Shown piece by piece: positions 30,655-40,846 of a stretch of DNA of 64,000 nt (position 1 is its first letter; each line of letters begins with the position of its first letter). The notes beneath the pieces are model-generated. The model did no database searches. It was not told where the DNA came from and saw only the letters and a list, made by a program, of their open reading frames with translations. This DNA comes from Vandiemenella viatica (taxonomy: Eukaryota > Arthropoda > Insecta > Orthoptera > Morabidae): contig JARYHS010013630.1 of assembly GCA_031002005.1 (NCBI GenBank), positions 26,565,112-26,629,111 of the forward strand, in the 5' to 3' direction. Position numbers and translations under genes: made by a program.

Positions 30655-31780
30655 CAGAAGACCAATTCGGTTTCAGGAATAGGAGAGGTACAAGGGAAGC
30701 AATTCTTGCACTGAGGCTAATATTAGAAAAGAGGATAGAGAAAGGCAAAAATACGTATTTAGGTTTCGTCGATATTGAAAAAGCATTTAATAATGTTAAA
30801 TGGGGAAAGATGTTTGAGATCCTCAGAAAAATAGGTATACAATACAGAGATAGGTGGCTAATATGGAATCTTTACAAAAAATAAACTGCTATAATAAAAA
30901 TTGAAAATTAACAAGAGGAAGCAGCAATACGAAAAGGAGTCAGACAAGGCTGTGCCCTGTCGCCCTTAATTTTCAATGCCTATATTCAAGACTCACTGGA
31001 CAAGATCAGAGACAAAATTGATGCTGGGATAAAGATACAGGAAAAACTAGTCAATATGATTCGATTCACAGATGACATTTTGATAGTAACAGAAAGTGAA
31101 GAGGAACTTAAGAAAATTTTGGAAACAATGGGACCGAGCGGGGTGGTGTAACGGTTAGCGTTCTCGCCTCGCATTCGGGAGTACGGCGGTTCGAATCCCC
31201 GTCCGGGCATCCAGATTTGGGTTTTCCATGGTTTCCCCAAATCACTCCAGGAAAATGCCGGGATGCTTCCTTCAAAAGGCCATGGCCGAATTCCTTCCCA
31301 TTCCTTGCCCCCATCCTTGCCCCCCATCCTTGCCCCCCATCCTTTCCCGTCTCTAAAGACCTCGATGTTAAAAAGAGACGTAAAGCAGTTACAAAAAAAA
31401 AAAAAAAAAAAAAAATGGAAACAATGGGGAATGACTACAATATGAAAATTAATAAAGCGAAGACGAAAGTCGTGGTATGTGGTAAAGATAAAAACTCGAA
31501 AATTAAAATTAAAATTAATGGAGAAACAATGGAGGAGGTACAAGAATTCTGCTACCTAGGAAGCAAAATCACAAAAGATGGAAGAAGCAAGAATGATATA
31601 AAATGCAGGATTGCACAAGCAAAAATAGCGTTCAAGAAAAAGAAACGAATTTTTACAACAAATAACATCAGTTGGACAATGAGAAAAATACTATTAAACG
31701 CTTATGTGTGGAGTATTGCCTGTATGGATGTGAAACCTGTACAGTTGGTACAGAAGAGAAAAAAGATTAATTTAGTTTGA
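30655..31780 (+). pseudogene. RTE/L1-like reverse transcriptase, broken
   Basis: The RT order is complete from the fingers onward: 'EDQFGFRNRRGTREAILALR' (30660-30719), 'LGFVDIEKAFNNVKW' (30758-30802), 'KGVRQGCALSPLIFNAY' (30936-30986) and 'MIRFTDDILIVTESEEEL' (31056-31109). The catalytic F-A-D-D is F-T-D-D here. Two stops lie near 30880-30910. Removing the SINE and one target copy restores the frame: 'ILETMG' joins 'NDYNMKINKAKTKVVV'. The thumb continues with 'FCYLGSKITKDGRSKNDIK'. Confidence 0.85.
31133..31415 (+). mobile_element. SINE family 1, subfamily B, young copy
   Basis: It is flanked by a perfect 13-bp duplication TGGAAACAATGGG (31120-31132 and 31416-31428). It starts 'accgagcggggtggtg', with box A region 'gtgtaacggttagcg' and box B 'cggttcgaatccccgtccgg'. 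The body ends in 'cgtctctaaagacctcgatg', 'ttaaaaagagacgtaaagc' and a 23-nt poly(A). Within the body, 'ccttgccccccat' is repeated nearly exactly three times (31303-31345), which lengthens this copy. Confidence 0.97.
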
Positions 31781-32105
31781 GAAATGGTGCTAAAGAAGGA
31801 TGTTAAAGATTAGCTGGAGGGACAAGATTACTAATGAGGAAATTTTTGGGAAGGCAGGAGAGTATAAAAACGCGGAGGACAATATTAATTGCACATATCT
31901 TAAGACATGAACTCTCACTAAAAACAATAATGGAGGGAATGTAGAAGGAAAGAGATATTGAGGAAGACAACGATTAAAATACACCCAGCAGATAATGGTA
32001 GATATTGGCTGCAGGAGATATGAAGATATGAAGAGGAGGGCGGAGAGTAGAGCTGAATGGAAGACCACCGCAGACCAATCCCAGGATTGACTACCGTAGA
32101 AGAAG

Positions 32106-33868
32106 ACATGCACCAGTATTTTTACTTGCTTTTATGTTTATTAGTTCCTTTTTCGTTTATTAGTTACCGTTTTGTTTGATAGCTGTTAAAGGAAGAAAAA
32201 AAACATATAGGATCACTTTTATATCGCGATACAGTGAATACACCAATGCGGGTGACGTAAAAGCTTACATTTTCATTGTAGAATTAATCTTTTGCAGCAG
32301 AGGGATTGAGTAACTTAAGCTTTTAAAAATTATTTAAGTTAAACCCGTCATTAACGAAAGCTGATAGTAAGAGTAGTTACCAACCAATTTTGTTTAAATT
32401 GTTCTCTTATATAAAAGATATAAACAAAAAAAAATAAAAAATAAAAAAATATAATAAAAACAGACTAAGACTCAATGCAGTACTCCACAATCTAGCTAAG
32501 TGTGCCTTAAGTTTTCAATCATTTTCATTTTTTTACGAGAATAACTTGGTTATTACTGTACCTATGTAATAAAGCTTGTGTCGTTCGTTCACTCGAGTGC
32601 AAAAGAAACATAAAAAACATAAGAAAAACACAAAGCAAGATACACAGGAAAATACAAAGAAATTTCACTTGTTGTTCTTTTTTTTTTCCCCACACTAATT
32701 GATAACTAGTATCAGCTCGTGGGGCCAAGCGTGTCGAAATGTACCAAAAATATTTGTGTTGGGACCTTACTGCGATCGTAAATACGCAAGAACGAAAACG
32801 GCGAAGGAAGTAATGAGAAGAAGGCAAAAAAACACGTAGTCTAATGGAGATCACCTCCCGGCAGCGACCAAAAAGAGCAAAGTTACAATGTAATTACGGC
32901 GCACAAAATTAAAGTCAACACGGAGCGCTCACGTTGTTCGGAAATTAAAACGGTGAGATTTCTATTAGTAGCTTAATGAAGTGACTCACACGCGATATGG
33001 CAGTAAAACCATCGGAGGCAAGTTAATGGCAGACAGCAATTACGGAGGTCCCCTGGCGGCGTGATCGAGAATTAATTAGGCCGCAGTTTGCAGGTGGCGT
33101 GTTACTCCTCATGTGACCGCTGTGCAAAGGTCACCAGCGAGACGGACTGGCTGTCATACCAACACAGTGAACCTGGCTATTCTGCGCCACTCCGTGCTAC
33201 AAATATAGTGAGCTGCCTCCTTGATACAATCAGAAGAACCGTACAACATATAAATCAAGGTTGTTTTCAGAATTCAGTCAGCGAAATGCATATAACATAG
33301 AAAGAAAACAGTGATGTCTGCTACCAATTTCACATTCAGAGACTAGTTATGTGAAAGCAAACTAAAACTCTAGTTTTTTTTCTATGAAGTTAGTCTCACA
33401 CCTACTTTATCGCAAGTTGTCAGGTTGTAAAGTGACGAATCGAAATCACATTGTTGATAAACGAAAACCATTTAAATATTTGTGTTTTTCAGAATCAGAA
33501 AAGTAAAATATCTTTGCCACTGAACGGAGTGGCGGTGTGCACGATCTCTGGTTGAGTGGAAGAGAATCTTTGGTGACTGATTATTGTTAGCGGTGGCTTG
33601 GAAGAATTTGACGAAGAGAGAAAATGGGTCTGAAAAAGAAAAATATTGAAGGAAATTGTGAGACTAGAGATTTATAATACCGTACATGTATTGTCTGGTA
33701 ATATAGTTTTAAAATTTATGAAGTTTTTTTATAATAAATAGTTGTGAACTGGAGAGTTAACCATATTTACAAAGATAATAAACGAAGCTGAATGCAGAGG
33801 TAGGCTACTTTGTAATAGTAAACACACGAAGTGTATTGAAAATTGATAGAAATAAGAGAATAATAAAC
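32106..33868. other. Unassigned AT-rich sequence
   Basis: No recognised feature. Simple A/T-rich repeats occur near 32425-32460. Confidence 0.4.
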
Positions 33869-33930
33869 ATGTATTTAATTTAATTCATAAAATAACGCCA
33901 ATACAACTGTATAATGTAGGTTTATTGCCG

Positions 33931-33967
33931 TACGCGTTTCGACTCTCCTCGAGGCATCATCAGCGAC
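33931..33967 (-). ncRNA. Hammerhead-ribozyme-like core, left arm
   Basis: Minus strand: CTGATGA (33957-33963), then a hairpin with GCCTC and GAGTC (one mismatch against the right arm's GAGGC), then GAAA (33937-33940) and CGCGTA. Helix II has one broken pair here, so this copy should be weaker than its partner. Confidence 0.55.
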
Positions 33968-34130
33968 GAATTATTTACATTAGTGGATTTCAGGATAGTA
34001 ACCACCCATCTTTGCTTTCTCCCCAAAGCATGTTTCTGTTACAGCCATTTGTCATTGCTGTTCTGTACACGATATAAACATTGCGTATTCTCCTGCGTAC
34101 TATCCTGAAATCCACTAATGTAAATAATTC

Positions 34131-34171
34131 GTCGCTGATGATGCCTCGAGGAGAGGCGAAACGCGTACGGC
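34131..34171 (+). ncRNA. Hammerhead-ribozyme-like core, right arm
   Basis: The order follows a type I hammerhead: helix I strand GTCG (34131-34134), CTGATGA (34135-34141), one extra base T, helix II GCCTC/GAGGC (34143-34147 with 34153-34157, loop GAGGA), GAAA (34158-34161), a two-pair helix III 'ACGCGT', predicted cleavage after A34167, then CGGC (34168-34171) pairing with GTCG. The extra base below helix II departs from the canonical core. Minimal helix III is known in Penelope-type hammerheads, which act as dimers. Confidence 0.6.
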
Positions 34172-34273
34172 AATAAACCTACATTATACAGTTGTATTGG
34201 CGTTATTTTATGAATTAATTTACTCAGCAGCTGCGGAAAAATGGCCTTCAACAACATTGCAATGTATTTAATT

Positions 34274-36060
34274 GTTAAGTCGCTTTGAACGGTAGGATTA
34301 TACATATTTACTAGAAACCTCTTTGTTTTCTTGTGACCGTTTTTAATTGACAAGGAAAAACAAAGTGGTAGCGCTACAAGTAGACATACAGAAAAGGCAT
34401 GTGTGAAGGTGGAACAGATGCAACAAACAGAGATGCAGAACAGAAAAAATGACGAAAACGATCGCGAATAAAAACGGAAAACCCACAAGTTTTCGAGGAT
34501 TGTAGTGGAATTTTATACATACATTTGCACGACATTCATTCCGGGCATATAAATGTTGACCAACAAATATCTTCCACGTACTAATTGTTATTATATAGAC
34601 AGGTCATCCCTGTCCACCTTTAATACTTTAAAGATAATCAAACGCAACAGAAATTCTTTACATTTTTTAGTTCGAACCATTGTAGTCAAATACGACTTAG
34701 GACCGTGTTTCAGCCAGATCAACTAACGCAATCGCGACTTTTGACCTGAAAACTCATTTAATGTATTCAAAACCTGATTTTTTCACTTTTATACTATGCG
34801 CAATGAATTTCTGGTTTAAATTCTGTTTTCTCTTGAGAATCATTCTTCTGAAATACCTCCTCACATAATCATTAAAAAAATTGTAAAACACTAACTTAAA
34901 TTCTGTGCAAACTTACACCACCTTAATATTGCAAAAGAATCAGTGAATGTCTTCGATACTCAGAGAAATGTAAAACTTCACTCTTTTCAAAAACTCAATT
35001 AAGAAGATGCGGTATGGAAACAGGCTTCTGCACTTTTAACATTTTATATTTTCAAATTACTTTTGAAAATCGTGAGCTCGTCTATCAACACAAGGTTTGA
35101 AGATTCTCTGCTAACACATGGTTGTGTTATGAAATATGTTTCACGCTCAAAGCAATTTCATCCACAGTATTAAATATTTCATAGTCAACCACAAATTAGA
35201 TTTTGTTAATTAGCAGAAGGACGATATGAATGTTCTACACAACGGAAACATAAAAATGACATATCTTATTGAAAAATGACGGAAATCAGTTTATTAATCA
35301 AGAATGAACTCCTATTTAGTGTGGCACAATGTAACACAAGTAACCATCTATTTACGAGACATTCCCTACTTACATTTTCTTTGTTGCATTTATTTCGAAA
35401 GTACTGCATGACTTAAAATAAGTAAATTTAATCAAAGTCACTGAGAAATTTTTTTTTCTGTCATACATTATGGCCATGCCGAATACATCATGGTGCAATT
35501 AAAAATATTAGTTTACATTCAAGGAACTCGATTTTTCCTTTATTTTTATTTGAATAAAACTGGTTAGTAATGTCGCTCCTTGTTATTTTAACAATGGAGA
35601 TTTGCAAGCTGCAAATTAAGTTCAGATCCTGGGGACATAAGATCTGTATCCGCACTCACGTAACGCGTTATGTTAAGAAATTTGAATCCACAAATAATAA
35701 CCTTCGTTGATACACATCTAGAAGCGCGGTGACTTGCCTGAGGAATGGCCTTGGCGAACCCACAAAAGAATGATTTATTACAGTTAATAATTAGTTATTT
35801 AGCCTTAAAAGCAAAGAACCGGTTACGCGTTGTAGGTAGTTACATCAAGACAGCACTGTAATCAGCGAATTACTTTTCACGTACAAGGCAGTAGCCACTT
35901 GTGATGTTTGCACGGCGCTCCCTGTATACTCATTTATCATACGACTCGTCAGAACAGACATCTAGCCTGTTCGAGTCCAGCTTCTGGAATGGGAAGTTTC
36001 AATTTAGTGTCGTGTTCTTTCTGTATTGTCCGTACTATGACATATGCAATACAACTGATG
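34274..36060. other. Unassigned AT-rich sequence
   Basis: No recognised feature. The 149-codon minus frame at 34039-34488 overlaps the inverted pair and has no family resemblance. Confidence 0.4.
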
Positions 36061-36515
36061 TGCCCGAGCGTGGTGGGCGAGCGGTAACGTTCTTTTCTTT
36101 TACCTATGGCTTTACGCTTCGTCGATGTCAAGGTCAGTAGAGGCGGGGTACAAGGAACGGGAAGGAATTCGGCCATGGCCTTTTGATGGAAGCATCCCGG
36201 AATTCCCCTGGAGTGAGTTGGGGAAACCATGGAAAACCCAAATCTAGATGGCCGGACGGGGATTCGAACCGGCGTCCTCCCGAGTGCGAGGCCAGAGCGT
36301 TAACCACTCAGCCACCTACTTAGTCGGTAACGTTCTGAATTCGGATTCGGGAGAACGCGGTTTCGAATCCCCATCCGGCCACCCAGATCTGAGTTTTCCA
36401 TGGTTTCCCCAAGTCACTCCAGGTCAATGCCGGGATGCTTCCTTCAAAAGGCCATGGCCGAGTTCCTTCCCGTTACTTGTCCCCAGCCCGACGTCTACAA
36501 AACGTCAAGCCATAC

Positions 36516-36560
<45 letters not shown>
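36061..36560 (+). mobile_element. SINE family 1, split by another SINE
   Basis: The first 33 bases (head 'gcccgagcgtggtgggcgag', then 'cggtaacgttct') are separated from the rest by the minus-strand SINE at 36094-36324. The body resumes at 36325 with box B 'ggtttcgaatcccc', 'gagttccttcccg', 'gacgtctacaaaacgtc' and a 40-nt poly(A) (36519-36558). Confidence 0.95.
36094..36324 (-). mobile_element. SINE family 1 inserted in a SINE family 1 copy
   Basis: It is flanked by a perfect 12-bp duplication CGGTAACGTTCT (36082-36093 and 36325-36336), which is the box A region of the host SINE. Minus strand: head 'actaagtaggtggctgagtg', box B 'ccggttcgaatccccgtccg', body 'ccatggccgaattccttccc', tail 'gacatcgacgaagcgtaaag' and a short A-rich end. 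Confidence 0.97.
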
Positions 36561-36561
<1 letters not shown>

Positions 36562-37690
36562 AAGAAAGGAGAAAATACATAAACGATTGATAGCAATCCA
36601 AAGAATTATATACATACTCTCACGCGCTGACAGTTTCGAACACAGAGTATTAAATTAAGTTAATTATAAAAGAATAAAAAATTATTCAAAAATAAATTTT
36701 AAAAAAATATTTTATAACAAGTTTATGTTAAATTTTACGGAAGTGTTTCAGTTGGTATACGTAATACAAACACAAAACAAGTCAGTTGAAAAAAATGTGG
36801 ATCCTGGAAAAATTTTGAAAATGTTTTTAAAAAATAAGTGTATTTCACGCCGTATTTAGTATCCGAATCACGAAATTCTCGTTGCAATGGTTCATATGAT
36901 TCTTTTATCAAAAAAAAAGTTCTTGTTGAATTATAACTATTCGTTTAACTCACTGATTTAGTTGGTTTACGAAATCAGTATACTCCAGAATAATCGCTAG
37001 AGTTTTCCTGTAAACTTTAGCAGGAATACACATGCCTGCACATTCAACAGATATACCGCTCAACACGCTTCTGAGAAACACCTCCGGCGAACAAATAAAC
37101 AAATGTAGAAAATCGATTGCATTGACAGCCATCATTAATCTTATGTTTATAATTTACTATATGCAATTGAGTAAAATCATCCAAAGAATACATTAATTTG
37201 GTGGACCACAGACAATTTAAATTTTGAAAGAAAAAAATTCGGTTAATCAATTTCGTAAATAAAGAGGAAGGGGACAATGGAATGATTTTATGATTTTTCG
37301 ACAAAGAATTACACATCTCGTGGTGAAAAAAGGAAGTGCCAAACAATTTAACAATTGGCGGGCTGCCAGCTATCATTTGATATCTGCACACTAAGATTTT
37401 CTACACAAATTTTTGCTTTAGACGCCGTCCAAATTCCCTTTAATTATTTTCACGGCCTGAGCCGTCATATCGATTCTAGTGCCGAATGATGTACGAGGAG
37501 TGAGGAGGTCTACCTCCTTGGATCCTACGGAAGCGGCAGGAGCCGTCTGAACCCAGTGACCTTTACCTTACTATATTGTTATAATCGTGTTAAGTTTAGT
37601 AAGAACTAAATAAAGAAGTGCGCAGCCACTTATACCTTACTTAAAGTGTTCAAGAATTAAGATGGTGTGAAGGACAGACAGACGAATGAG
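36560..37690. other. Unassigned AT-rich sequence
   Basis: No recognised feature. Confidence 0.4.
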
Positions 37691-37694
37691 CTGA

Positions 37695-37785
37695 TGCGTA
37701 AGGGTTCCCGCTGAAAAATTTGTCAAAAACACTGAAGGAATTTAAAAAATTAGAATTCCTAACGCGCAATAGTAGCGTAGTAGTG
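37695..37785 (+). mobile_element. CR1-like LINE, 3' scrap
   Basis: 'atttgtcaaaaacactgaag' and 'gaatttaaaaaattagaatt' match the end of the C-terminal region of the CR1-like family (compare 2765-2815 and 49575-49615). Only about 90 bp is recognisable. Confidence 0.5.
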
Positions 37786-37799
37786 TATTGATATCATAC

Positions 37800-38830
37800 T
37801 CTCAACATTTGATTTTAAATAAAATGGATTTGGAAAGTATATGTATAATGAAATTGCAATAATAAAAGTAGAGAATCATGAGAGACGTACATCAGTTAAA
37901 AAGGGTGTGAGACAAGGTTATAGTTTGTCTTCATTAATATGCAATTCGTGTGTGTAAGAAGCAATAAAGGAAGTAGAAGAAAAATTAGAATGTGGCATAA
38001 ATTTTCACGGAGAAAAAAAAAACAAAAAAAACAGTATGCTAAGATTTGCTGATGACAGTGTCCTGTTAGTAGGACTGAATGAGGATATAGAGAAGATACT
38101 GAATTACATGAGTAAAATACTGAAGGAATATTTTGGACTAATTATGAACCAAACCAGGACAAAATTCAAGAAATGTAGTAGAAATGATAGCAGTAATAGT
38201 GGATTAAATATAAGAATATGATCGGATGCGATAGAAGAAGAAAACGAATTCTGCTACATAGAAAGTAAAATTAAAACTGATGGCCGAAGCAGGAATTATG
38301 TTAAAAACTGAATAGCACTAGCAAAAAGAGCTTTTATGAAAGAGATAAATCTTTTAGTTTGAAATATTGATCTAAGACTCAGAATGAAGTTTTTAAAACT
38401 CTGTGCGTCGAGCACAGCACTTTACGGTAGTGAAGCATGGACTTCGGGAATACTGGAAAGAAGTAAAATTGAAGCATTTGACATATGGTGCTACAGAAGG
38501 ATGTTAAAAATTAGGTGGAAAGATAAGAAATGAACGTGTTTTGCAAACGATTGGTGCGAAAAGAAGGTTGTGGAAGAGTCTTACAGAAAGAAGAGACAGG
38601 TTGGTGGGTCACATTTAACACACGAGGGATTGGTTAATTTGTTAGTGGAGGAAACATTGGTAGGAAAGAGGTGTAGAGGTAGACAAAGTTAGGAATATAG
38701 TAAGCAGAAAATTGAAGATAAAGGTTATAAAGTGTATGTTGACATGAAGAGGTTAGCACAAGATAGGAATGGATGGAGGATTGCATCAAATCAGCCGAGA
38801 GAATGGTGACAAAGTAAAAAAAAGAAGTGA
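37800..38830 (+). mobile_element. RTE/L1-like LINE, decayed
   Basis: RT and C-terminal pieces read in several frames: 'KKGVRQGYSLSSLICN' (37896-37945), 'MLRFADDSVLLVG' (38036-38074, an intact F-A-D-D), 'EFCYIESKIKTDGRS' (38247-38292), 'ALYGSEAWT' (38420-38446) and 'IWCYRRMLKIRWKDK' (38484-38528). 'DMKRLAQDRNGWRIASNQP' (38743-38799) follows, then a poly(A)-like end. Many stops and frameshifts show it is older than the copy at 30600. Confidence 0.85.
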
Positions 38831-39082
38831 TATTGTCACCAGGGCACGTTTTTATTACAAGTAAATAAATCACAGTTATTAAATATAAAATCAAAATTCT
38901 GAAATATTTCTTTCCATATTGAAAACTGATTTTGGCAAAAGTTTGATACTCCTCAGCTAATATCAAATTTTGAACTATTCATCCGATTGTCTCAACTGCA
39001 TTGCCGCACGGATCTCTGCCCATAATTTATCGTAAACATAACTTTATGTCTCATAATAATAAACTGTACTGCATTCCAGACA

Positions 39083-39307
39083 TCGAGCATGGTGAATGAG
39101 CGGTAACGCTCCGGCCTCGCATTCGGCGGGACGTGGGTTAGAATCCTCGTCCGGGCATCCTGTTTTGGGTATTAAATCACTGCAGACGTATGCTGCGCTG
39201 GTTCTTTAAAAAAGGCCCAGGAGGAATAACTTTCCGTTCCCTGACCCCTGTCCTTTACTGTCCCTAATGACAGCGATAATCACAAGGAGAAGAAAGAAAA
39301 AAAAAAT
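39083..39307 (+). mobile_element. SINE family 1, diverged copy
   Basis: The head is 'atcgagcatggtgaatgagc', then 'ggtaacgctccggcctcgca', with a damaged box B 'gggttagaatcctc' and body 'tatgctgcgctggttcttta'. The end is A-rich, near 39295-39307. Box B has lost its core CGA, so it is not expected to be transcribed. Confidence 0.82.
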
Positions 39308-39985
39308 ATGCATTTCAGGCAGAAGGGTTATTTCTAACTTTAGGCGAGCCAAAAATTGATTGCGAAAACAATGATTTTTGATTCGAAGAGATAACTCAAA
39401 GAGACGATACACTATTACGCGTGAGTTACGAAAGTTTGGTAATGCTAACAGTTTATAGGTTGCCACTGGAAACGTGTAACAAACTTCGGGCAGGTCTTTT
39501 GCATTTGACATAAACCAACAAAGATCTCTTCCTCCGTGGAGACTCGAAGGTAAACTTCCTTCCAAAACGTAACCAAACAAAAGATCTGCTACAGACGCCC
39601 ACATCTTTCAATCTGTGTCAGCTTTACACTTCTTCATTCGAGCACACAAATATAGTAGAGAAATTCCTGAAACCATTTGGTAGGACAAAACAAAACGTAA
39701 GAACGGCCTCAATTTAGGATGGAGTGGTTTATAATATTGCAGTGCTTCATTGCGTCTTCAAAGTCTTGGGGAAAAAAATTAAAAACTTCGTGTAGTAGTT
39801 GAAATACACTAGGAACATTTTCTACAGAACCACCTCCCGTATCATTCTCCAAAATAAAACCAAATAAGGATGTTTCAAAAAGAATCTTCCTATTTTAATG
39901 TTTTAAATGTTAATCCTGGAATTTTGAACTGATTTTAAAATGCACAATTAACTATGAAATTTTATATAAAATGCTATAATATTCG
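39308..39985. other. Unassigned AT-rich sequence
   Basis: No recognised feature. Confidence 0.4.
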
Positions 39986-39989
39986 TAAA

Positions 39990-40318
39990 TGCTGTATTCT
40001 TTTATTATTATTTGTGAACGATCTTATCCGATCAAGCAAAGCCTCGATTATCATCCTGGCTTGTAAGTAAAAATTTGACCAATATTTCCACAGTTACTGG
40101 AGCAATAGCGGGAGCTTGTATGTTGCCATCTGTCTGCGATTCATGTAACTTAAATTTTCAAACGTTTGTGTCTTTTTGTTTGTAAAATATGTAGTTTATG
40201 TGGCGGAGATTGAGAATCGTCCCAACATGGCCGGTAGGCGGGTATCAGGACTCGAATCTGGTACCGTTGTTCCTGCCTGCACGAGTGTGGAGCTGTCTTC
40301 ACGCGCGCAGACGCATCA
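39990..40318 (+). repeat. Unclassified interspersed repeat X, copy 1
   Basis: It shares a series of blocks with 51375-51745: 'tgtgaacgatcttatccgat' against 'tgcgaatggtccctatcgga', then 'gtttgtaaaatatgtagttt' and 'gagattgagaatcgtc'. It ends in a 'caggactcgaatctggtacc' block. No coding capacity is seen. It ends just before a SINE. Confidence 0.6.
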
Positions 40319-40330
40319 TTGTTTATTTAT

Positions 40331-40795
40331 GTTTGCTCACGGCTTTACGCCTCGTCAACTTTTTTTTTTTAAATGGCATTTGGCACTGAAGGCCATACAG
40401 CCAGCTCAATGTAATTATTGTAGCTTTCAGTGTATAAGTCGTCATCCAGTATATATTGTATTTTTCCAATGTATGGACGCCACAGGACGGACACGACATT
40501 CACACCGACACACAACACTTAAACATCCATGCCCGTGGCCGGATTCGAACCGGCGGCCTTCGGCACGCGGAGCCAGCGCTCTAGCCCCTACGCTACCGAG
40601 GCCGGCCCTCGTCGACTTCATTAGGTATGGGAAAATCACTAGGTACAAGGAACAGGAAATAATTCTGCCGTGGTCGTTTGAAGAAACCACCCCGCTATTC
40701 GCCTCGAGTCATATCGGGAAACCATGGAAAACTGAAATCTGAATTGTCGGATGTTAATTCGAACCTCCGTTCTACCGAATGCGAGGCCAGAACAT
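40331..40795 (-). mobile_element. SINE family 1, split by SINE family 2
   Basis: The minus-strand copy has its tail at 40331-40359 ('gaggcgtaaagccgtgagc' on the minus strand) and its body and head at 40607-40795 ('gaattattt', 'ttccatggtttcccgatatg', 'cctcgcattcggtaga'). It is interrupted at 40360-40606. The head upstream of 40795 is missing. Confidence 0.88.
40360..40606 (-). mobile_element. SINE family 2, full-length-like copy
   Basis: Minus strand: head 'ggccggcctcggtagcgtag', then 'gggctagagcgctggctccg'; box B is 'ccggttcgaatccggcc'. The body has 'gttgtgtgtcggtgtgaatg' and 'cattgagctggctgtatggc', then 'caaatgccatt' and poly(A). It is flanked by CCTCGTCAAC (40350-40359) and CCTCGTCGAC (40607-40616), one mismatch. 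This is the reference copy for the family here. Confidence 0.93.
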
Positions 40796-40846
40796 AAATA
40801 CGGTATGGCAATTCGTCCCATACGACATGTCTAGGGTAATTCCTGC

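Larger units (their letters stand above)
30600..32105 (+). mobile_element. RTE/L1-like LINE with a SINE inside
   Basis: This is a 5'-truncated non-LTR element that begins inside the RT ('KIITNE') and ends after the C-terminal region near 32105 ('GRQRLKYTQQIMVDIG', 'MKRRAESRAEWKTT'). It is split at 31133-31415 by SINE family 1. A better RTE versus L1 placement needs a phylogeny. Related 3' ends lie at 37810-38825, 62380-62640 (minus) and, more distantly, 21600-22175 (minus). Confidence 0.85.
33881..34261. mobile_element. Penelope-like terminal-repeat inverted pair, copy 1
   Basis: A 381-bp insertion is flanked by an exact 12-bp duplication ATGTATTTAATT (33869-33880 and 34262-34273). It has two inverted arms of about 115 bp (33885-34000 and 34107-34220) around a spacer of about 105 bp, plus a 40-bp unpaired right tail. 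Each arm carries a hammerhead-like core, one on each strand. Animal Penelope-like retroelements are known to carry hammerhead motifs in their terminal repeats and often to insert as partial inverted duplications. No reverse transcriptase is present. Confidence 0.75.

Noticed and set aside
31217..31780. 187-codon plus-strand frame that looks like one protein
   Set aside because: It is an artificial fusion across a SINE, its poly(A) (a run of Lys) and a LINE reverse transcriptase.
36248..36658. 136-codon frame with a poly-lysine stretch
   Set aside because: SINE sequence plus its poly(A) tail.
40176..40742. 188-codon plus-strand frame
   Set aside because: It runs through repeat X and two SINEs on the other strand; no coding meaning.
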